Of a stretch of 54,198 nt of DNA, positions 27,042 through 35,493 are shown piece by piece. The DNA comes from Burkholderiaceae bacterium (GTDB lineage Bacteria > Pseudomonadota > Gammaproteobacteria > Burkholderiales > Burkholderiaceae): positions 1 to 54,198 of the forward strand of contig CANGNV010000016.1 in NCBI GenBank assembly GCA_947455485.1, given 5' to 3'. The position numbers and the translations under genes are program-made. Position 1 is the stretch's first letter; every line of letters starts with the position of its first letter. Under the pieces are notes generated by a model, which was not told the DNA's origin, made no database searches, and saw nothing but the letters and a program-made list of their open reading frames with translations.

Positions 27042-27389
27042 CTAGACAAATATTTCGTATCTATCTGCGCAGACAATTGGGCGCAAAGCTCTAGCGTGCT
27101 TTTGCATCTTTACTATCCCATAGTTGGACATTGTCTTGAGGGTTCGAGAAAGATTGCCCTGCTTTCGCCCAGTTAATTCGGCTAACTCAGAAATAGAGAT
27201 CGGCTTTGATTCCCGAATAACGTTGAGCAGCGCACGATTTTCATCGCTTAGAACTTGAGCCAAAGAGCGCATGGAAGTAAACCATATCTTGGGATCACTC
27301 GGTTGAACTCGAAGTTGACCCTTGGCTATCATCAGAACACGCTGACGCATTTGTTGCTGTGACGCAATTCCTATCTTTATAACTTTCAT
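27042..27389 (-). CDS. Winged-HTH antitoxin, TumA-like (HVO_A0114 type)
   Basis: A 115-aa protein with an N-terminal helical extension and a MarR/ArsR-like winged helix-turn-helix (about 55-100; PISISELAELTGRKQGNLSR, TLKTMSNYGIV). It resembles the HVO_A0114-type DNA-binding proteins that accompany TumE toxins. It overlaps the preceding TumE-like gene by four bases (ATGA), the usual toxin-first coupling. It should neutralise the partner and bind the palindrome at 27747-27767 (inference). Confidence 0.82.
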   Translation of the reverse strand: MKVIKIGIASQQQMRQRVLMIAKGQLRVQPSDPKIWFTSMRSLAQVLSDENRALLNVIRESKPISISELAELTGRKQGNLSRTLKTMSNYGIVKMQKHARALRPIVCADRYEIFV

Positions 27390-27739
27390 TTATCCCTCGC
27401 CAAACTTAACGTCTTGTCAACATCCTCAAAAAAATCCTTTAACAATTGGTAGGCATCAACAAACTGATAGCTTATCCCCGGATCTGTAGCGCATCGATGC
27501 TTATGATCGTAAGGAAGTTTACGATTTGTAAAACCCGAAAACTTTGGCGAATGGGCGTTGTCATAGCCCAGTATTCGAACACCCCGAGGGTTGTGCAAAG
27601 TTAAAGAGTATCGAATCCCATGAGGTACAGAGGCGGTCGTTTGAACTTCCCACGCTTCTATCTTGATCCAATAGCCGCCCTCCTGATCTAAGATCTGCTC
27701 GTGCAGGTCCAATAAAATATGCGTGCCTAGTAATTTCAT
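27386..27739 (-). CDS. TumE-like toxin (DUF6516)
   Basis: A 117-aa protein with features recalled for the DUF6516/TumE family: IRYSLTLHNPRGVRILGYDN, a basic middle with YDHKHRC, and YQFVDAYQLLKDFFEDVDK at the C-terminus. It is the first gene of a two-gene operon with the winged-HTH gene, coupled through a four-base overlap. Little is known of the mechanism of TumE. A 21-base inverted repeat lies just upstream of its ATG. Full length, no decay seen. Confidence 0.82.
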   Translation of the reverse strand: MKLLGTHILLDLHEQILDQEGGYWIKIEAWEVQTTASVPHGIRYSLTLHNPRGVRILGYDNAHSPKFSGFTNRKLPYDHKHRCATDPGISYQFVDAYQLLKDFFEDVDKTLSLARDK

Positions 27740-27746
27740 TACCTAA

Positions 27747-27767
27747 ATATATCAACTAATGATATAT
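27747..27767 (-). promoter_or_regulatory. Operator-like inverted repeat before tumE-tumA
   Basis: ATATATC (27747-27753) and GATATAT (27761-27767) are perfect inverted arms with a seven-base spacer. They end eight bases upstream of the tumE-like ATG, where the promoter should be. Such a site is the expected binding target of the antitoxin for autoregulation. Confidence 0.6.
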
Positions 27768-27819
27768 CAAAAGTAACAACCCTACTAGGGTTCAGGGTGC
27801 TTCGTACTAATCAAGACCT

Positions 27820-28122
27820 CTATGCAGAGGGAAATCCTACCTTTTGCTGCCAGCTATTGTTAAACACATGAATAACCGGCTTCTCATAGACGCCCGCCTT
27901 AGTGAATGGCTCCTCTGCTAACCAAGCCTCAACATCCGCCTTGCTTGGGAAATCCATCACCAACAAGCTACCCACCGTTGTCTTGCCATCTTCCGATGTC
28001 AGAGGGCCAGCAAAAGCCATCTTATCCGCGAGCTTACCCAAATAGGCGCGATGCTCTGGTCGTACTTGAATGCGTAGTTCTGCAGTACCGGGACGGTCCA
28101 TTAAAAGGATTGCAAAGATCAT
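27820..28122 (-). CDS. YciI-like (YCII-related) protein
   Basis: The ATG at 28122 is chosen for its strong Shine-Dalgarno (AGGAGAGAAC just upstream). The product is about 100 aa with the ferredoxin-like YCII fold: MIFAILLMDRPGTAELR, RPEHRAYLGKL with the conserved His, then DGKTTVGSLLVMDFPSKADVEAWLAEEPF and the FTKAGVYEKPVIHVF close. Family members are small cytoplasmic enzymes or ligand-binding proteins of mostly unknown reaction. It lies alone between the TumE module and the phasin terminator. Confidence 0.88.
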   Translation of the reverse strand: MIFAILLMDRPGTAELRIQVRPEHRAYLGKLADKMAFAGPLTSEDGKTTVGSLLVMDFPSKADVEAWLAEEPFTKAGVYEKPVIHVFNNSWQQKVGFPSA

Positions 28123-28175
28123 GTTCTCTCCTAGCTGACTCTTAAACATCCATCTTACGACAAGCAGAAAAAGAA

Positions 28176-28195
28176 AAACCGCCCGAAGGCGGTTT
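28176..28195 (-). terminator. Intrinsic terminator of the phasin gene
   Basis: AAACCGCC-CGAA... hairpin: on the minus strand AAACCGCC, a TTCG loop and GGCGGTTT are followed by TTCTTTTTC. It stands 25 bases past the phasin stop. The UUCG-type tetraloop makes it a strong terminator. Confidence 0.88.
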
Positions 28196-28219
28196 ATCGT
28201 GCAAAGCTTTTAAAACGAA

Positions 28220-28792
28220 TTAAGCAGCTTTACGGCTTTTTGCAGCTGGCTTAGCTACTGCGTATTGGCCTTGAATGTTAGCCAATGCAGCGTCAACACT
28301 TTTCTCAAAGTTTGCGAAAGCGTCAGTTGCTGAAGCGCGAACTTGGTCAAACTGTTGGAGTGAAGTTTCGAATGCAGTTTTGAATGCAGATACAAATGCC
28401 TCAGAACCAGCAGGAGCTGTCTTAGTAGCTTCTTTAACAAACTTAACCATATCAGCACGTGCGTCATCAATAGAAGCCTCAACTACTTGAGCAACTTCTT
28501 TGTTACCGTTACGTACAACTTTATTTACTTTAGCTTGGTAAGCAGCAGCGTACTTAGCAGCTTCTTGAGCTGTTTCTGGCTGAGCCAATTTTGCCAACTG
28601 TTGTGCATCTTTAATTGCCAACAATTGTGCGCTTGTATCTTGAGCAGCAACTAAAGCATCTTTAGCAGCAGCTTGGTTGATTTCAGCTAATTCTTTTGCA
28701 CTTTCAACAGCTACTTGAGCCAAGTACTTAGCGTTTTCAACAGCTTTAGCTTGAGCTTGTGAGATTTGGTCGTTTAATTGATTCTGGAACAT
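28220..28792 (-). CDS. Phasin (PHB granule-associated protein)
   Basis: The ATG at 28792 gives MFQNQLNDQISQAQAKAVEN and has TTAGGA eight bases upstream. The product is 190 aa, Ala/Lys/Gln-rich and nearly all amphipathic helix, as in the phasin_2 family (AEINQAAAKDALVAAQDTSAQ, then AAYQAKVNKVVRNGNKEVAQ). A basic Lys/Ala tail (AKPAAKSRKAA) closes it. Phasins coat polyhydroxybutyrate granules in the cytoplasm and limit their size. The gene is monocistronic, with its own promoter, three PHB-regulator-like sites upstream and a strong terminator. Presence implies PHB storage elsewhere in the genome. Confidence 0.93.
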   Translation of the reverse strand: MFQNQLNDQISQAQAKAVENAKYLAQVAVESAKELAEINQAAAKDALVAAQDTSAQLLAIKDAQQLAKLAQPETAQEAAKYAAAYQAKVNKVVRNGNKEVAQVVEASIDDARADMVKFVKEATKTAPAGSEAFVSAFKTAFETSLQQFDQVRASATDAFANFEKSVDAALANIQGQYAVAKPAAKSRKAA

Positions 28793-28826
28793 GATTTTTC
28801 CTAACTTTTTAAATTGATAAAATTTA

Positions 28827-28890
28827 TTGCGATGCACCATTGTAAAAAGTTTTTTATTGCACTGCAAGAATTATTTGCGGCGATGCAACA
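28827..28890 (-). promoter_or_regulatory. Phasin promoter overlapped by three PhaR/PhbF-like sites
   Basis: On the minus strand TTGCAG (28862-28867) and TACAAT (28839-28844) form a promoter with an exact 17-base spacer. Three TGC-centred sites overlap it. TGGTGCATCGCAA (28827-28839), at the predicted start site, matches the TG-N-TGC-N3-GCAA pattern I recall for the PHB regulator PhbF. The second, TTGCAGTGCAA (28857-28867), is a palindrome over the -35. The third, TGTTGCATCGCC (28879-28890), is partial. The layout fits repression released when PHB forms. Confidence 0.65.
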
Positions 28891-28996
28891 AAAATATCAA
28901 AAACCCCATTTTTTGATTAAAAACAGGGGGTTAAGAGGCTAAATAAATTCGTGACCAGGGCTGATTTAGGGGAAAAATCAGGCAAAAACAATGAAA

Positions 28997-29016
28997 AAAC
29001 CACCCGAAGGTGGTTT
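28997..29016 (-). terminator. Intrinsic terminator after tRNA-Ser
   Basis: On the minus strand AAACCACC, TTCG and GGTGGTTT are followed by TTTTCATTG. It lies nine bases past the tRNA 3' end and is nearly the same hairpin as the phasin terminator (C-G pairs changed to A-T pairs). Confidence 0.85.
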
Positions 29017-29024
29017 CAAACTAC

Positions 29025-29115
29025 TGGCGGAAGAGGCGGGATTCGAACCCGCGGTAGGCTATTAACCTACGCACGCTTTCCAGGCGTGTGACTTAAACCG
29101 CTCATCCACCCTTCC
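29025..29115 (-). tRNA. tRNA-Ser (anticodon GGA)
   Basis: A class II tRNA on the minus strand. The acceptor GGAAGGG pairs with CTCTTCC, discriminator G, and CCA is encoded (29025-29027). The anticodon arm reads GCCTGGAAAGC, giving GGA for UCC/UCU. The long variable arm is GTAGGTTAATAGCCTAC, and the T arm GCGGGTTCGAATCCCGC. It starts about 60 bases past the acs stop and may be co-transcribed with it. Confidence 0.97.
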
Positions 29116-29175
29116 GTACAGCCATTGATTATACGTTTGCCGGAAGGGTTTGCCTTTAAAAGCGTTCTTAGCAAC

Positions 29176-31149
29176 TTATACGGACTCTTTGAGCTGCTCC
29201 AAAATCGCTGGATTCTCGAGGGTTGAAGTGTCTTGGGTAACCTCTTCGCCTTTCGCAATCACGCGCAGCAAGCGGCGCATGATCTTGCCAGAACGAGTCT
29301 TAGGTAAGTTATCACCAAAGCGTACATCCTTCGGCTTAGCAATTGGGCCAATCTCTTTACCTACCCAGTTACGCAACTCAGTAGCAACTTTCTTGGCCTC
29401 GTCGCCTGTTGGGCGACCACCTTTAAGAACTACGAATACACAAATAGCTTCACCAGTCAGTTCATCTGGACGACCAACTACTGCAGCCTCAGCAACTAAA
29501 GGATTGGCTACCAAGCAAGATTCGATCTCCATCGTGCCCATGCGGTGACCAGAAACGTTCAACACGTCATCAATACGGCCAGTGATGGTGAAGTAGCCAG
29601 TTTCTTTGTTACGGATTGCGCCGTCACCAGCTAGATATAAAGTACCGCCCAACTCTTCTGGGAAATAAGACTTCACGAAACGATCAGGATCATTCCAGAT
29701 CGTACGAATCATAGAAGGCCATGGGCGTTTTACAACCAAGATACCGCCTTGACCATTTGGAACATCTACACCCGCTTCATCCACAATCGCTGCCTGAATA
29801 CCTGGCAATGGCAATGTGCATGAACCTGGAATCATTGGTGTTGCACCTGGCAATGGTGAAATCATATGACCACCAGTTTCTGTTTGCCAGAACGTATCTG
29901 CAATTGGGCAACGTGAACCACCGACATTCTCGTAGTACCACATCCAAGCTTCTGGATTAATTGGCTCGCCTACAGAACCTAAGAGACGCAATGAAGATAA
30001 GTCATAGCTCTTTGGATGCACTGCTTGATCATTGCTGGATGCTTTGATCAATGAACGAATCGCTGTTGGAGCTGTGTAGAAAATCGTTGCCTTGTGTTTC
30101 TGGATCATGTCCCAGAAACGACCAGCATTTGGATAAGTTGGAACACCTTCAAACACGATCTCAGTAGCGCCCACTGCGAGTGGCCCGTAAGTAATATATG
30201 AGTGGCCTGTTACCCAGCCGATGTCAGCTGTACACCAGAATACATCGTTAGGCTTGATATCAAACGTCCACTTCATTGTGAGAATTGCCCACAAGAGGTA
30301 ACCGCCAGTAGAGTGTTGGACACCCTTAGGCTTGCCTGTTGAGCCGGATGTATAAAGAATAAACAATGGGTGCTCAGCACTTACCCACTCTGGCTCGCAA
30401 GTAGTAGCTTCATTCGCTACGATCTCTTGCATCCAAACATCGCGACCGGCTGTCATAGCTACATCAGTACCAGTACGCTTGCTCACGATCACATGTTTTA
30501 CATTACCGCATTCGCCAGTTGAAAGGGCTTCATCACAAATGGCTTTTAAAGGCAAAGATTTGCCGCCGCGGAATTGGCCATCAGCAGTAATTACTGCAAC
30601 AGCACCCACGTCAACGATACGATCACGCAGAGCTTGTGCAGAGAACCCACCAAACACGACAGAATGAATTGCGCCGATACGGGCACATGCTTGCATTGCA
30701 ACGATGCCGTCAATCGTCATCGCCATATAAATAATGACGCGATCGCCTGACTTGATACCCATCTTGCGAAGTGCATTTGCCATCTTACAAACGCGCTCAA
30801 GCATTTCTTGGTAAGTCACATTGGTAACGGTACCGTCATCTGCTTCAAAAATAATCGCAGTCTTTTTACCAAGACCGTTTTCAACCTGGCGATCTAAGCA
30901 GTTGTATGAAGCATTGGTTGTGCCATCTTCAAACCATTTATAGAAAGGCGCCTTGGATTCATCTAGAACTTTAGTGAAAGGCTTTTTCCAGAAGATGTTT
31001 TCTTTTGCAAGACGACCCCAAAAACCGTCATAATCTTTTTCAGCTTCAGCACAAAGCTTGTTGTAAGCTTCCATTCCAGGAATGGCAGCAGCTTTAACAA
31101 AGTCTGCTGGTGGGTTAAATACGCGGTTTTCTTGCATCAATGGTTCCAT
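29176..31149 (-). CDS. acs: Acetyl-CoA synthetase
   Basis: A 657-aa AMP-forming ligase that activates acetate to acetyl-CoA in the cytoplasm. The adenylate core appears as [15 protein letters not shown] (P-loop-like A3), [33 protein letters not shown] and [10 protein letters not shown]. The catalytic lysine, which is the usual acetylation site, is in [13 protein letters not shown]. Length is typical. It is divergent from the fumarase gene with 167 bases between them, and a Shine-Dalgarno-like GAAGGG precedes the ATG. Acetate activation next to phasin and fumarase genes fits a carbon-storage and acetate-use neighbourhood. Confidence 0.97.
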   Translation of the reverse strand: MEPLMQENRVFNPPADFVKAAAIPGMEAYNKLCAEAEKDYDGFWGRLAKENIFWKKPFTKVLDESKAPFYKWFEDGTTNASYNCLDRQVENGLGKKTAIIFEADDGTVTNVTYQEMLERVCKMANALRKMGIKSGDRVIIYMAMTIDGIVAMQACARIGAIHSVVFGGFSAQALRDRIVDVGAVAVITADGQFRGGKSLPLKAICDEALSTGECGNVKHVIVSKRTGTDVAMTAGRDVWMQEIVANEATTCEPEWVSAEHPLFILYTSGSTGKPKGVQHSTGGYLLWAILTMKWTFDIKPNDVFWCTADIGWVTGHSYITYGPLAVGATEIVFEGVPTYPNAGRFWDMIQKHKATIFYTAPTAIRSLIKASSNDQAVHPKSYDLSSLRLLGSVGEPINPEAWMWYYENVGGSRCPIADTFWQTETGGHMISPLPGATPMIPGSCTLPLPGIQAAIVDEAGVDVPNGQGGILVVKRPWPSMIRTIWNDPDRFVKSYFPEELGGTLYLAGDGAIRNKETGYFTITGRIDDVLNVSGHRMGTMEIESCLVANPLVAEAAVVGRPDELTGEAICVFVVLKGGRPTGDEAKKVATELRNWVGKEIGPIAKPKDVRFGDNLPKTRSGKIMRRLLRVIAKGEEVTQDTSTLENPAILEQLKESV

Positions 31150-31316
31150 GCTTCACAGCCCTTCTATTCAATAATCAGTCGTCTTTTTCCGCAAAAATAG
31201 CGCAGAGTTAGGGAAACGCATCCCCAAGAGCTAATAAGATAAGTGAAAACACGCTAGATTTGCTCTATGGCAAACCCTTAAAATAGAACAAACCTTACAT
31301 AAACAAGCCTAAATCC

Positions 31317-32840
31317 ATGACAAATATCAAACAAAACGACCTCATTCAAAGCGTTGCAGACGCATTCCAGTTCATTTCTTACTACCACCCAAAGGACTTC
31401 ATCTCCGCCATGGGCAAGGCTTATGAGCTTGAGCAAGGTGCTGCAGCTAAGGATGCGATCGCTCAGATCTTGACCAATAGCCGTATGTGCGCAGAAGGCC
31501 ACCGCCCTATGTGTCAAGACACCGGTATTGCAGTCGTTTTCCTCAAAATTGGTATGAATGTCCAATGGGGCGATGCCACTATGAGCGTCACTGAGATGGT
31601 GAACGAAGGCGTTCGTCGGGCTTACATGAACCCAGACAACCCACTTCGCGCTTCAGTTTTGACTGATCCAGCGGGTAAACGCAAAAATACAGGCGACAAC
31701 ACCCCTGCCGTCGTGCATTACGAAATCGTCCCAGGCGATGACGTGGAAGTGATTTGTGCTGCCAAAGGCGGTGGCTCTGAGAACAAGGCCAAGATGGTCA
31801 TGCTCAACCCATCCGACTCCATCGTTGACTGGGTACTCAAGACTGTCCCAACCATGGGTGCAGGCTGGTGCCCTCCCGGCATCCTAGGTATTGGTATTGG
31901 CGGAACCCCAGAAAAAGCCATGTTGATGGCCAAAGAGTCCTTGATGGGCCCTGTAGACATTCAAGAACTAATCGCACGCGGCGCGAAGACTCGTGCTGAA
32001 GAGTTGCGCTTAGAGCTATACGAGAAGGTGAATAAGCTCGGTATTGGGGCACAAGGCCTCGGTGGCTTGGCAACCGTTCTAGACATCAAAATCATGGAAT
32101 ACCCAACGCATGCGGCTTCATTGCCAGTAGCGATGATTCCAAACTGTGCCGCAACCCGTCACGTGCATTTCCACTTGCATGGCGATGGCCCAGCGATATT
32201 AGAAAAGCCATCCTTATCTGATTGGCCAGACGTGACTTGGACTCCGGATACCAAGAAATCGAAGCGCGTGAACCTCGATACTTTGACTGCTGAAGAAGTA
32301 GCCGGCTGGAAAGAAGGTGAAACACTACTTCTCAACGGAAAAATTCTGACTGGTCGTGATGCCGCTCACAAGCGCATTCAGGATATGCTCGCCAAGGGTG
32401 AAGAATTGCCAGTGAGCTTTAAGAACCGCGTGATCTATTACGTTGGCCCAGTGGATCCAGTGGGCGGTGAAGCAGTTGGCCCAGCAGGACCAACTACCTC
32501 AACCCGTATGGATAAATTCACGGAGATGATGCTGGCTCAAACTGGCTTGATCTCGATGATTGGTAAAGCAGAGCGTGGCCCCACTGCAATTGAGGCGATC
32601 AAGAAACACAAGTCTGCTTACCTCATGGCTGTTGGTGGCGCTGCGTACTTAGTCTCCAAAGCAATTCAGACAGCGAAAGTAGTTGGCTTTGCTGACCTAG
32701 GCATGGAAGCGATTTATGAATTCGATGTCAAAGATATGCCAGTAACAGTAGCAGTCAGTTCTGCAGGTATTTCAATGCACGAGACTGGTCCAAAAGAATG
32801 GCAAGCAAAGATTGCTGGTATTCCAGTCAAGATTGTTTAA
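31317..32840 (+). CDS. Class I (4Fe-4S) fumarate hydratase
   Basis: A 507-aa oxygen-sensitive fumarase of the FumA/FumB type. It converts fumarate to malate in the TCA cycle. The N-terminal alpha part has the cluster cysteine in RPMCQDTGIAV, GDNTPAVVHYEIVPGD, and APTMGAGWCPPGI-like VPTMGAGWCPPGILGIGIGG with another cysteine; IPNCAATRHVHF follows with the third. The beta part (about 330-507) carries YYVGPVDPVGGEAVGPAGPT and the STRMDKFTEMML and GKAERGP motifs. All family landmarks are present and full length. It is monocistronic or read into murI, 40 bases downstream. Confidence 0.95.
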   Translation: MTNIKQNDLIQSVADAFQFISYYHPKDFISAMGKAYELEQGAAAKDAIAQILTNSRMCAEGHRPMCQDTGIAVVFLKIGMNVQWGDATMSVTEMVNEGVRRAYMNPDNPLRASVLTDPAGKRKNTGDNTPAVVHYEIVPGDDVEVICAAKGGGSENKAKMVMLNPSDSIVDWVLKTVPTMGAGWCPPGILGIGIGGTPEKAMLMAKESLMGPVDIQELIARGAKTRAEELRLELYEKVNKLGIGAQGLGGLATVLDIKIMEYPTHAASLPVAMIPNCAATRHVHFHLHGDGPAILEKPSLSDWPDVTWTPDTKKSKRVNLDTLTAEEVAGWKEGETLLLNGKILTGRDAAHKRIQDMLAKGEELPVSFKNRVIYYVGPVDPVGGEAVGPAGPTTSTRMDKFTEMMLAQTGLISMIGKAERGPTAIEAIKKHKSAYLMAVGGAAYLVSKAIQTAKVVGFADLGMEAIYEFDVKDMPVTVAVSSAGISMHETGPKEWQAKIAGIPVKIV

Positions 32841-32880
32841 GACAACCGTCAATAGCAATACATAGTTAAGCGACCTTTAC

Positions 32881-33687
32881 TTGGCACTCATCGGGGTATT
32901 TGATTCTGGCGTTGGAGGCTTATCCATTTTGGACGAGGCTCTACGTCAGCTGCCCGAGCATGACTATATTTATTTGGCCGACTCCATCAATGCACCTTAT
33001 GGAGAAAAGTCTAGCGAGTGGATAGCTTCGCGCAGCATGGAGCTATGCCAATACCTAGCAGCGCAAGGATGTGATGCGATCATGGTTGCCTGCAACACCG
33101 CTACCGCAGAAGCGATTGCCCAGATTCGTAATCAGCTCAGCAACATTCCGATCATTGGCGTAGAGCCGGGCATTAAGCCTGCGGCAATGCAGTCCATGAA
33201 TGGCATTGTCGGTGTACTCGCAACCGAGGCCACACTGAAGAGCGATAAATTCACCGCCCTACTAGCAACCCTTCCCAACTGTCAATTTATTAAACAAGCT
33301 GGGGCTGGCCTTGTTCCCTTGATTGAAGCAGGCCAAGCTAATGGCGAAGAAACCTTAGAGTTACTTGCAGAGCACCTTGAACCCATTCAGGATGCTGGAG
33401 CAGACACCTTGGTCTTAGGTTGTACGCACTACCCTTTCTTGCGCAAAGCTATTCGTAAATTACTTGGGGACTCAATCAATCTTATTGATACCAGCGATGC
33501 AGTTGTGCGCCAACTCAAAAGAAAACTCGAGGCGCAAGGTAAAGATTTAGATGAAGGCACATGTGGCTCGATTAAATTCATCAGCAGCAAGGATGCAGGG
33601 ACACTACATCAAATGGCTCAAGAGCTCATGCAATCGGATCTAGATGAGCACAGCATTGAATCTCAGCTGGTAGGTACTTTTAAATGA
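32881..33687 (+). CDS. murI: Glutamate racemase
   Basis: A 268-aa cofactor-free racemase making D-glutamate for peptidoglycan. The start is TTG at 32881, reading MALIGVFDSGVGGLSILDEA, the family N-terminus. The two catalytic cysteines are Cys71 in VACNTATAEA and Cys181 in LGCTHYPFL. The first Asp is in FDSGVGG. The stop overlaps the tonB-like start by four bases (ATGA), so the racemase gene heads an operon with an energy-transducing TonB-ExbB-ExbD set, an unusual partnership. Confidence 0.95.
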   Translation: MALIGVFDSGVGGLSILDEALRQLPEHDYIYLADSINAPYGEKSSEWIASRSMELCQYLAAQGCDAIMVACNTATAEAIAQIRNQLSNIPIIGVEPGIKPAAMQSMNGIVGVLATEATLKSDKFTALLATLPNCQFIKQAGAGLVPLIEAGQANGEETLELLAEHLEPIQDAGADTLVLGCTHYPFLRKAIRKLLGDSINLIDTSDAVVRQLKRKLEAQGKDLDEGTCGSIKFISSKDAGTLHQMAQELMQSDLDEHSIESQLVGTFK

Positions 33688-34379
33688 GTGCCTTCTTGAG
33701 CCAATTAAATACCCGCCTGCCATTCGATAAAACCGAACGCATCATCATTGGTATTGTTATTGCCCTGCATCTACTATTTTTAATAGGTTTCCAAAGCAGC
33801 ATGAAGCCTGATAACGATAACAATATGGATGATGCGCGAGTCATGGCCAACCTCGTGAGTCCTGAGGCCGCCAAACAACCTCAAGCAGCTCCAGCTGCGC
33901 CTCCACCAAAACCCAAACAAGAGCAGAAGAAGAAAACTGTGGATGAGAAATCCACGCAGGCACCAACTCCACCGCAAACTCAGCAACAGGCTGCCACCCC
34001 ACCAACACCCCAGCAATCCAAAAGTGAATCGCAAGCCCCAAATGCTACGGTTGCGCCCGCAACCACCTCTGGGGCGAGCGGCACACCGATTCAGACTGAC
34101 ATTGGTAAACTGGTCGTCGTCTATCAGCCCGATGCAGACGCTTACTACCCCTCTTTCTCGAAGAGATCGGGAGAGCAAGGTGAAGTGGTGGTGCGATTGA
34201 TTATTGATGAAACCGGTAGTGTTGAGGATGTTGCCCTATTACGTTCGAGCTCATTCCCAAGATTAGATCGAGCAGCAACAGAGATTGGTCGTCGTTATCG
34301 CTTTAAACCATTCTTAGTGAATGGTTCACCCCAAAGAATTTCTACCAACCTTTTAATTAAATTTAATTTAAAGAATTAA
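33684..34379 (+). CDS. tonB: TonB-family energy transducer
   Basis: A 231-aa protein with the TonB layout: a short cytoplasmic start, one membrane anchor (about 20-37, IIIGIVIALHLLFLIGFQSS), a Pro/Gln/Lys-rich periplasmic linker (about 60-135, with PAAPPPKPKQEQKKK) and a C-terminal TonB domain (about 150-231; GEQGEVVVRLIIDETGSVED, RYRFKPFLVNGSPQ). It should transmit proton-motive force from ExbB-ExbD to outer-membrane receptors. Genes for both partners follow at once. No TonB-dependent receptor is in the window. Confidence 0.9.
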   Translation: MSAFLSQLNTRLPFDKTERIIIGIVIALHLLFLIGFQSSMKPDNDNNMDDARVMANLVSPEAAKQPQAAPAAPPPKPKQEQKKKTVDEKSTQAPTPPQTQQQAATPPTPQQSKSESQAPNATVAPATTSGASGTPIQTDIGKLVVVYQPDADAYYPSFSKRSGEQGEVVVRLIIDETGSVEDVALLRSSSFPRLDRAATEIGRRYRFKPFLVNGSPQRISTNLLIKFNLKN

Positions 34380-34384
34380 ACATT

Positions 34385-35077
34385 ATGAATACACCATTTG
34401 GCTTAGCAAATTTATGGCTTGAGGGCGATGCTATTACTCGCTTTGTGGCACTCGCACTTCTCACTTGCTCGATTGTGACCTGGGTAATTTTGTTATCCCG
34501 CTTTTGGGACTTACGCAATCTGCGCAAACTGAAACCTGAGCTCGATCAATTTTGGCGCGCGACTTCATACGACCAAGGCCTGAACGCATTTACTAGTCAT
34601 GCTAGCAATCCTTATTACCAAATTGCTAAGGCTGCGAGTGGTGCCTCTACCCATCATCAAAGTCAATCGACAAATCATCGCGAACTCTTGCAGACACTGA
34701 ACTACTCTGAGTGGATGGCAAGAAGCCTTAAGAACAGCATTGATGGCGTTGCTGCACAACTCCAAAAAGGCCTCACCTTCCTAGGCTCAACCGGCGCAAC
34801 TGCACCGTTTATTGGTTTGTTTGGAACTGTTTGGGGTATCTATCACGCCTTGATTGCAATCAGCAGCTCCGGTAGCGCGCAGATTGATCAAGTCGCTGGC
34901 CCTATTGGTGAGGCCCTCATCATGACTGCTTTGGGCTTAGCCGTAGCCATTCCAGCGGTGCTAGGCTTTAATGCGATCAACCGCGCCAATAAATTATTAC
35001 TCGCTGATCTCAATCGTTTTGGCAATGACCTCCTCGCTTACTTTGTAACTGGCGCCCGCGTGAAGTCCGGAGAATAA
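34385..35077 (+). CDS. exbB: ExbB/TolQ-family proton channel protein
   Basis: A 230-aa inner-membrane protein with three helices: about 17-37 (FVALALLTCSIVTWVILLSR), 128-155 (FLGSTGATAPFIGLFGTVWG) and 175-200 (LIMTALGLAVAIPAVLGFNA). The GLFGTVWGI and EALIMTALGLAVAIPA motifs are diagnostic of MotA/TolQ/ExbB channels. It lies five bases after the tonB gene and two bases before the exbD gene. It forms the proton-conducting motor of the TonB complex; a TolQ reading is less likely because a TonB gene precedes it. Confidence 0.93.
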   Translation: MNTPFGLANLWLEGDAITRFVALALLTCSIVTWVILLSRFWDLRNLRKLKPELDQFWRATSYDQGLNAFTSHASNPYYQIAKAASGASTHHQSQSTNHRELLQTLNYSEWMARSLKNSIDGVAAQLQKGLTFLGSTGATAPFIGLFGTVWGIYHALIAISSSGSAQIDQVAGPIGEALIMTALGLAVAIPAVLGFNAINRANKLLLADLNRFGNDLLAYFVTGARVKSGE

Positions 35078-35079
35078 GC

Positions 35080-35493
35080 ATGTCTTTCAATCTTCAGAAC
35101 GATCAGGAAGAAAGCGGCATCATGGCCGAAATCAACATGACTCCGATGGTGGATGTCATGTTGGTACTTCTCATTATCTTCATCATCACCCTGCCCGTGA
35201 TTCAGCAGGCGGTGAAGGTTGAGCTTCCAAAAGCCAATAGCGTACGCAATGAAGTGAAGCCTGAGTCCGTTCAACTCTCGATTGATGCTCAAGGTCAAAT
35301 ATTTTGGAATAGCACACCAATCGATTTAAAAACTTTTGATGGCTATGCAGAAAAAGCTGCTCAAAAAGAGCCGCAACCAGAAATCAATTTGCGCGCTGAT
35401 AAGTCTGTGAAATATGAATATGTTGCTCAAGTATTAGCCGCATCCCGCCGCGCTGGCCTCACGAAGCTTGGGTTTGTAACTGAACCTAACTAA
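35080..35493 (+). CDS. exbD: ExbD/TolR-family protein
   Basis: A 137-aa protein with one membrane helix (about 22-42, MVDVMLVLLIIFIITLPVIQ). The channel-lining Asp is in MTPMVDVMLV, as in all ExbD proteins. The periplasmic domain (about 50-137; LPKANSVRNEVKPESVQLSI, LRADKSVKYEYVAQVL) is of family length. Its stop overlaps that of the convergent small secreted gene at 35490 by four bases, leaving no terminator between. Confidence 0.93.
   Translation: MSFNLQNDQEESGIMAEINMTPMVDVMLVLLIIFIITLPVIQQAVKVELPKANSVRNEVKPESVQLSIDAQGQIFWNSTPIDLKTFDGYAEKAAQKEPQPEINLRADKSVKYEYVAQVLAASRRAGLTKLGFVTEPN

Noticed and set aside
31278..31565. Minus-strand frame opposite the start of the fumarase gene
   Set aside because: Cys/Leu-rich product with no motifs, while the plus frame encodes a complete class I fumarase.
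33780..34178. Minus-strand frame opposite tonB (Trp/Arg/Gly-rich)
   Set aside because: It is the complement of the Pro-rich TonB linker; TonB domain structure is clear on the plus strand.
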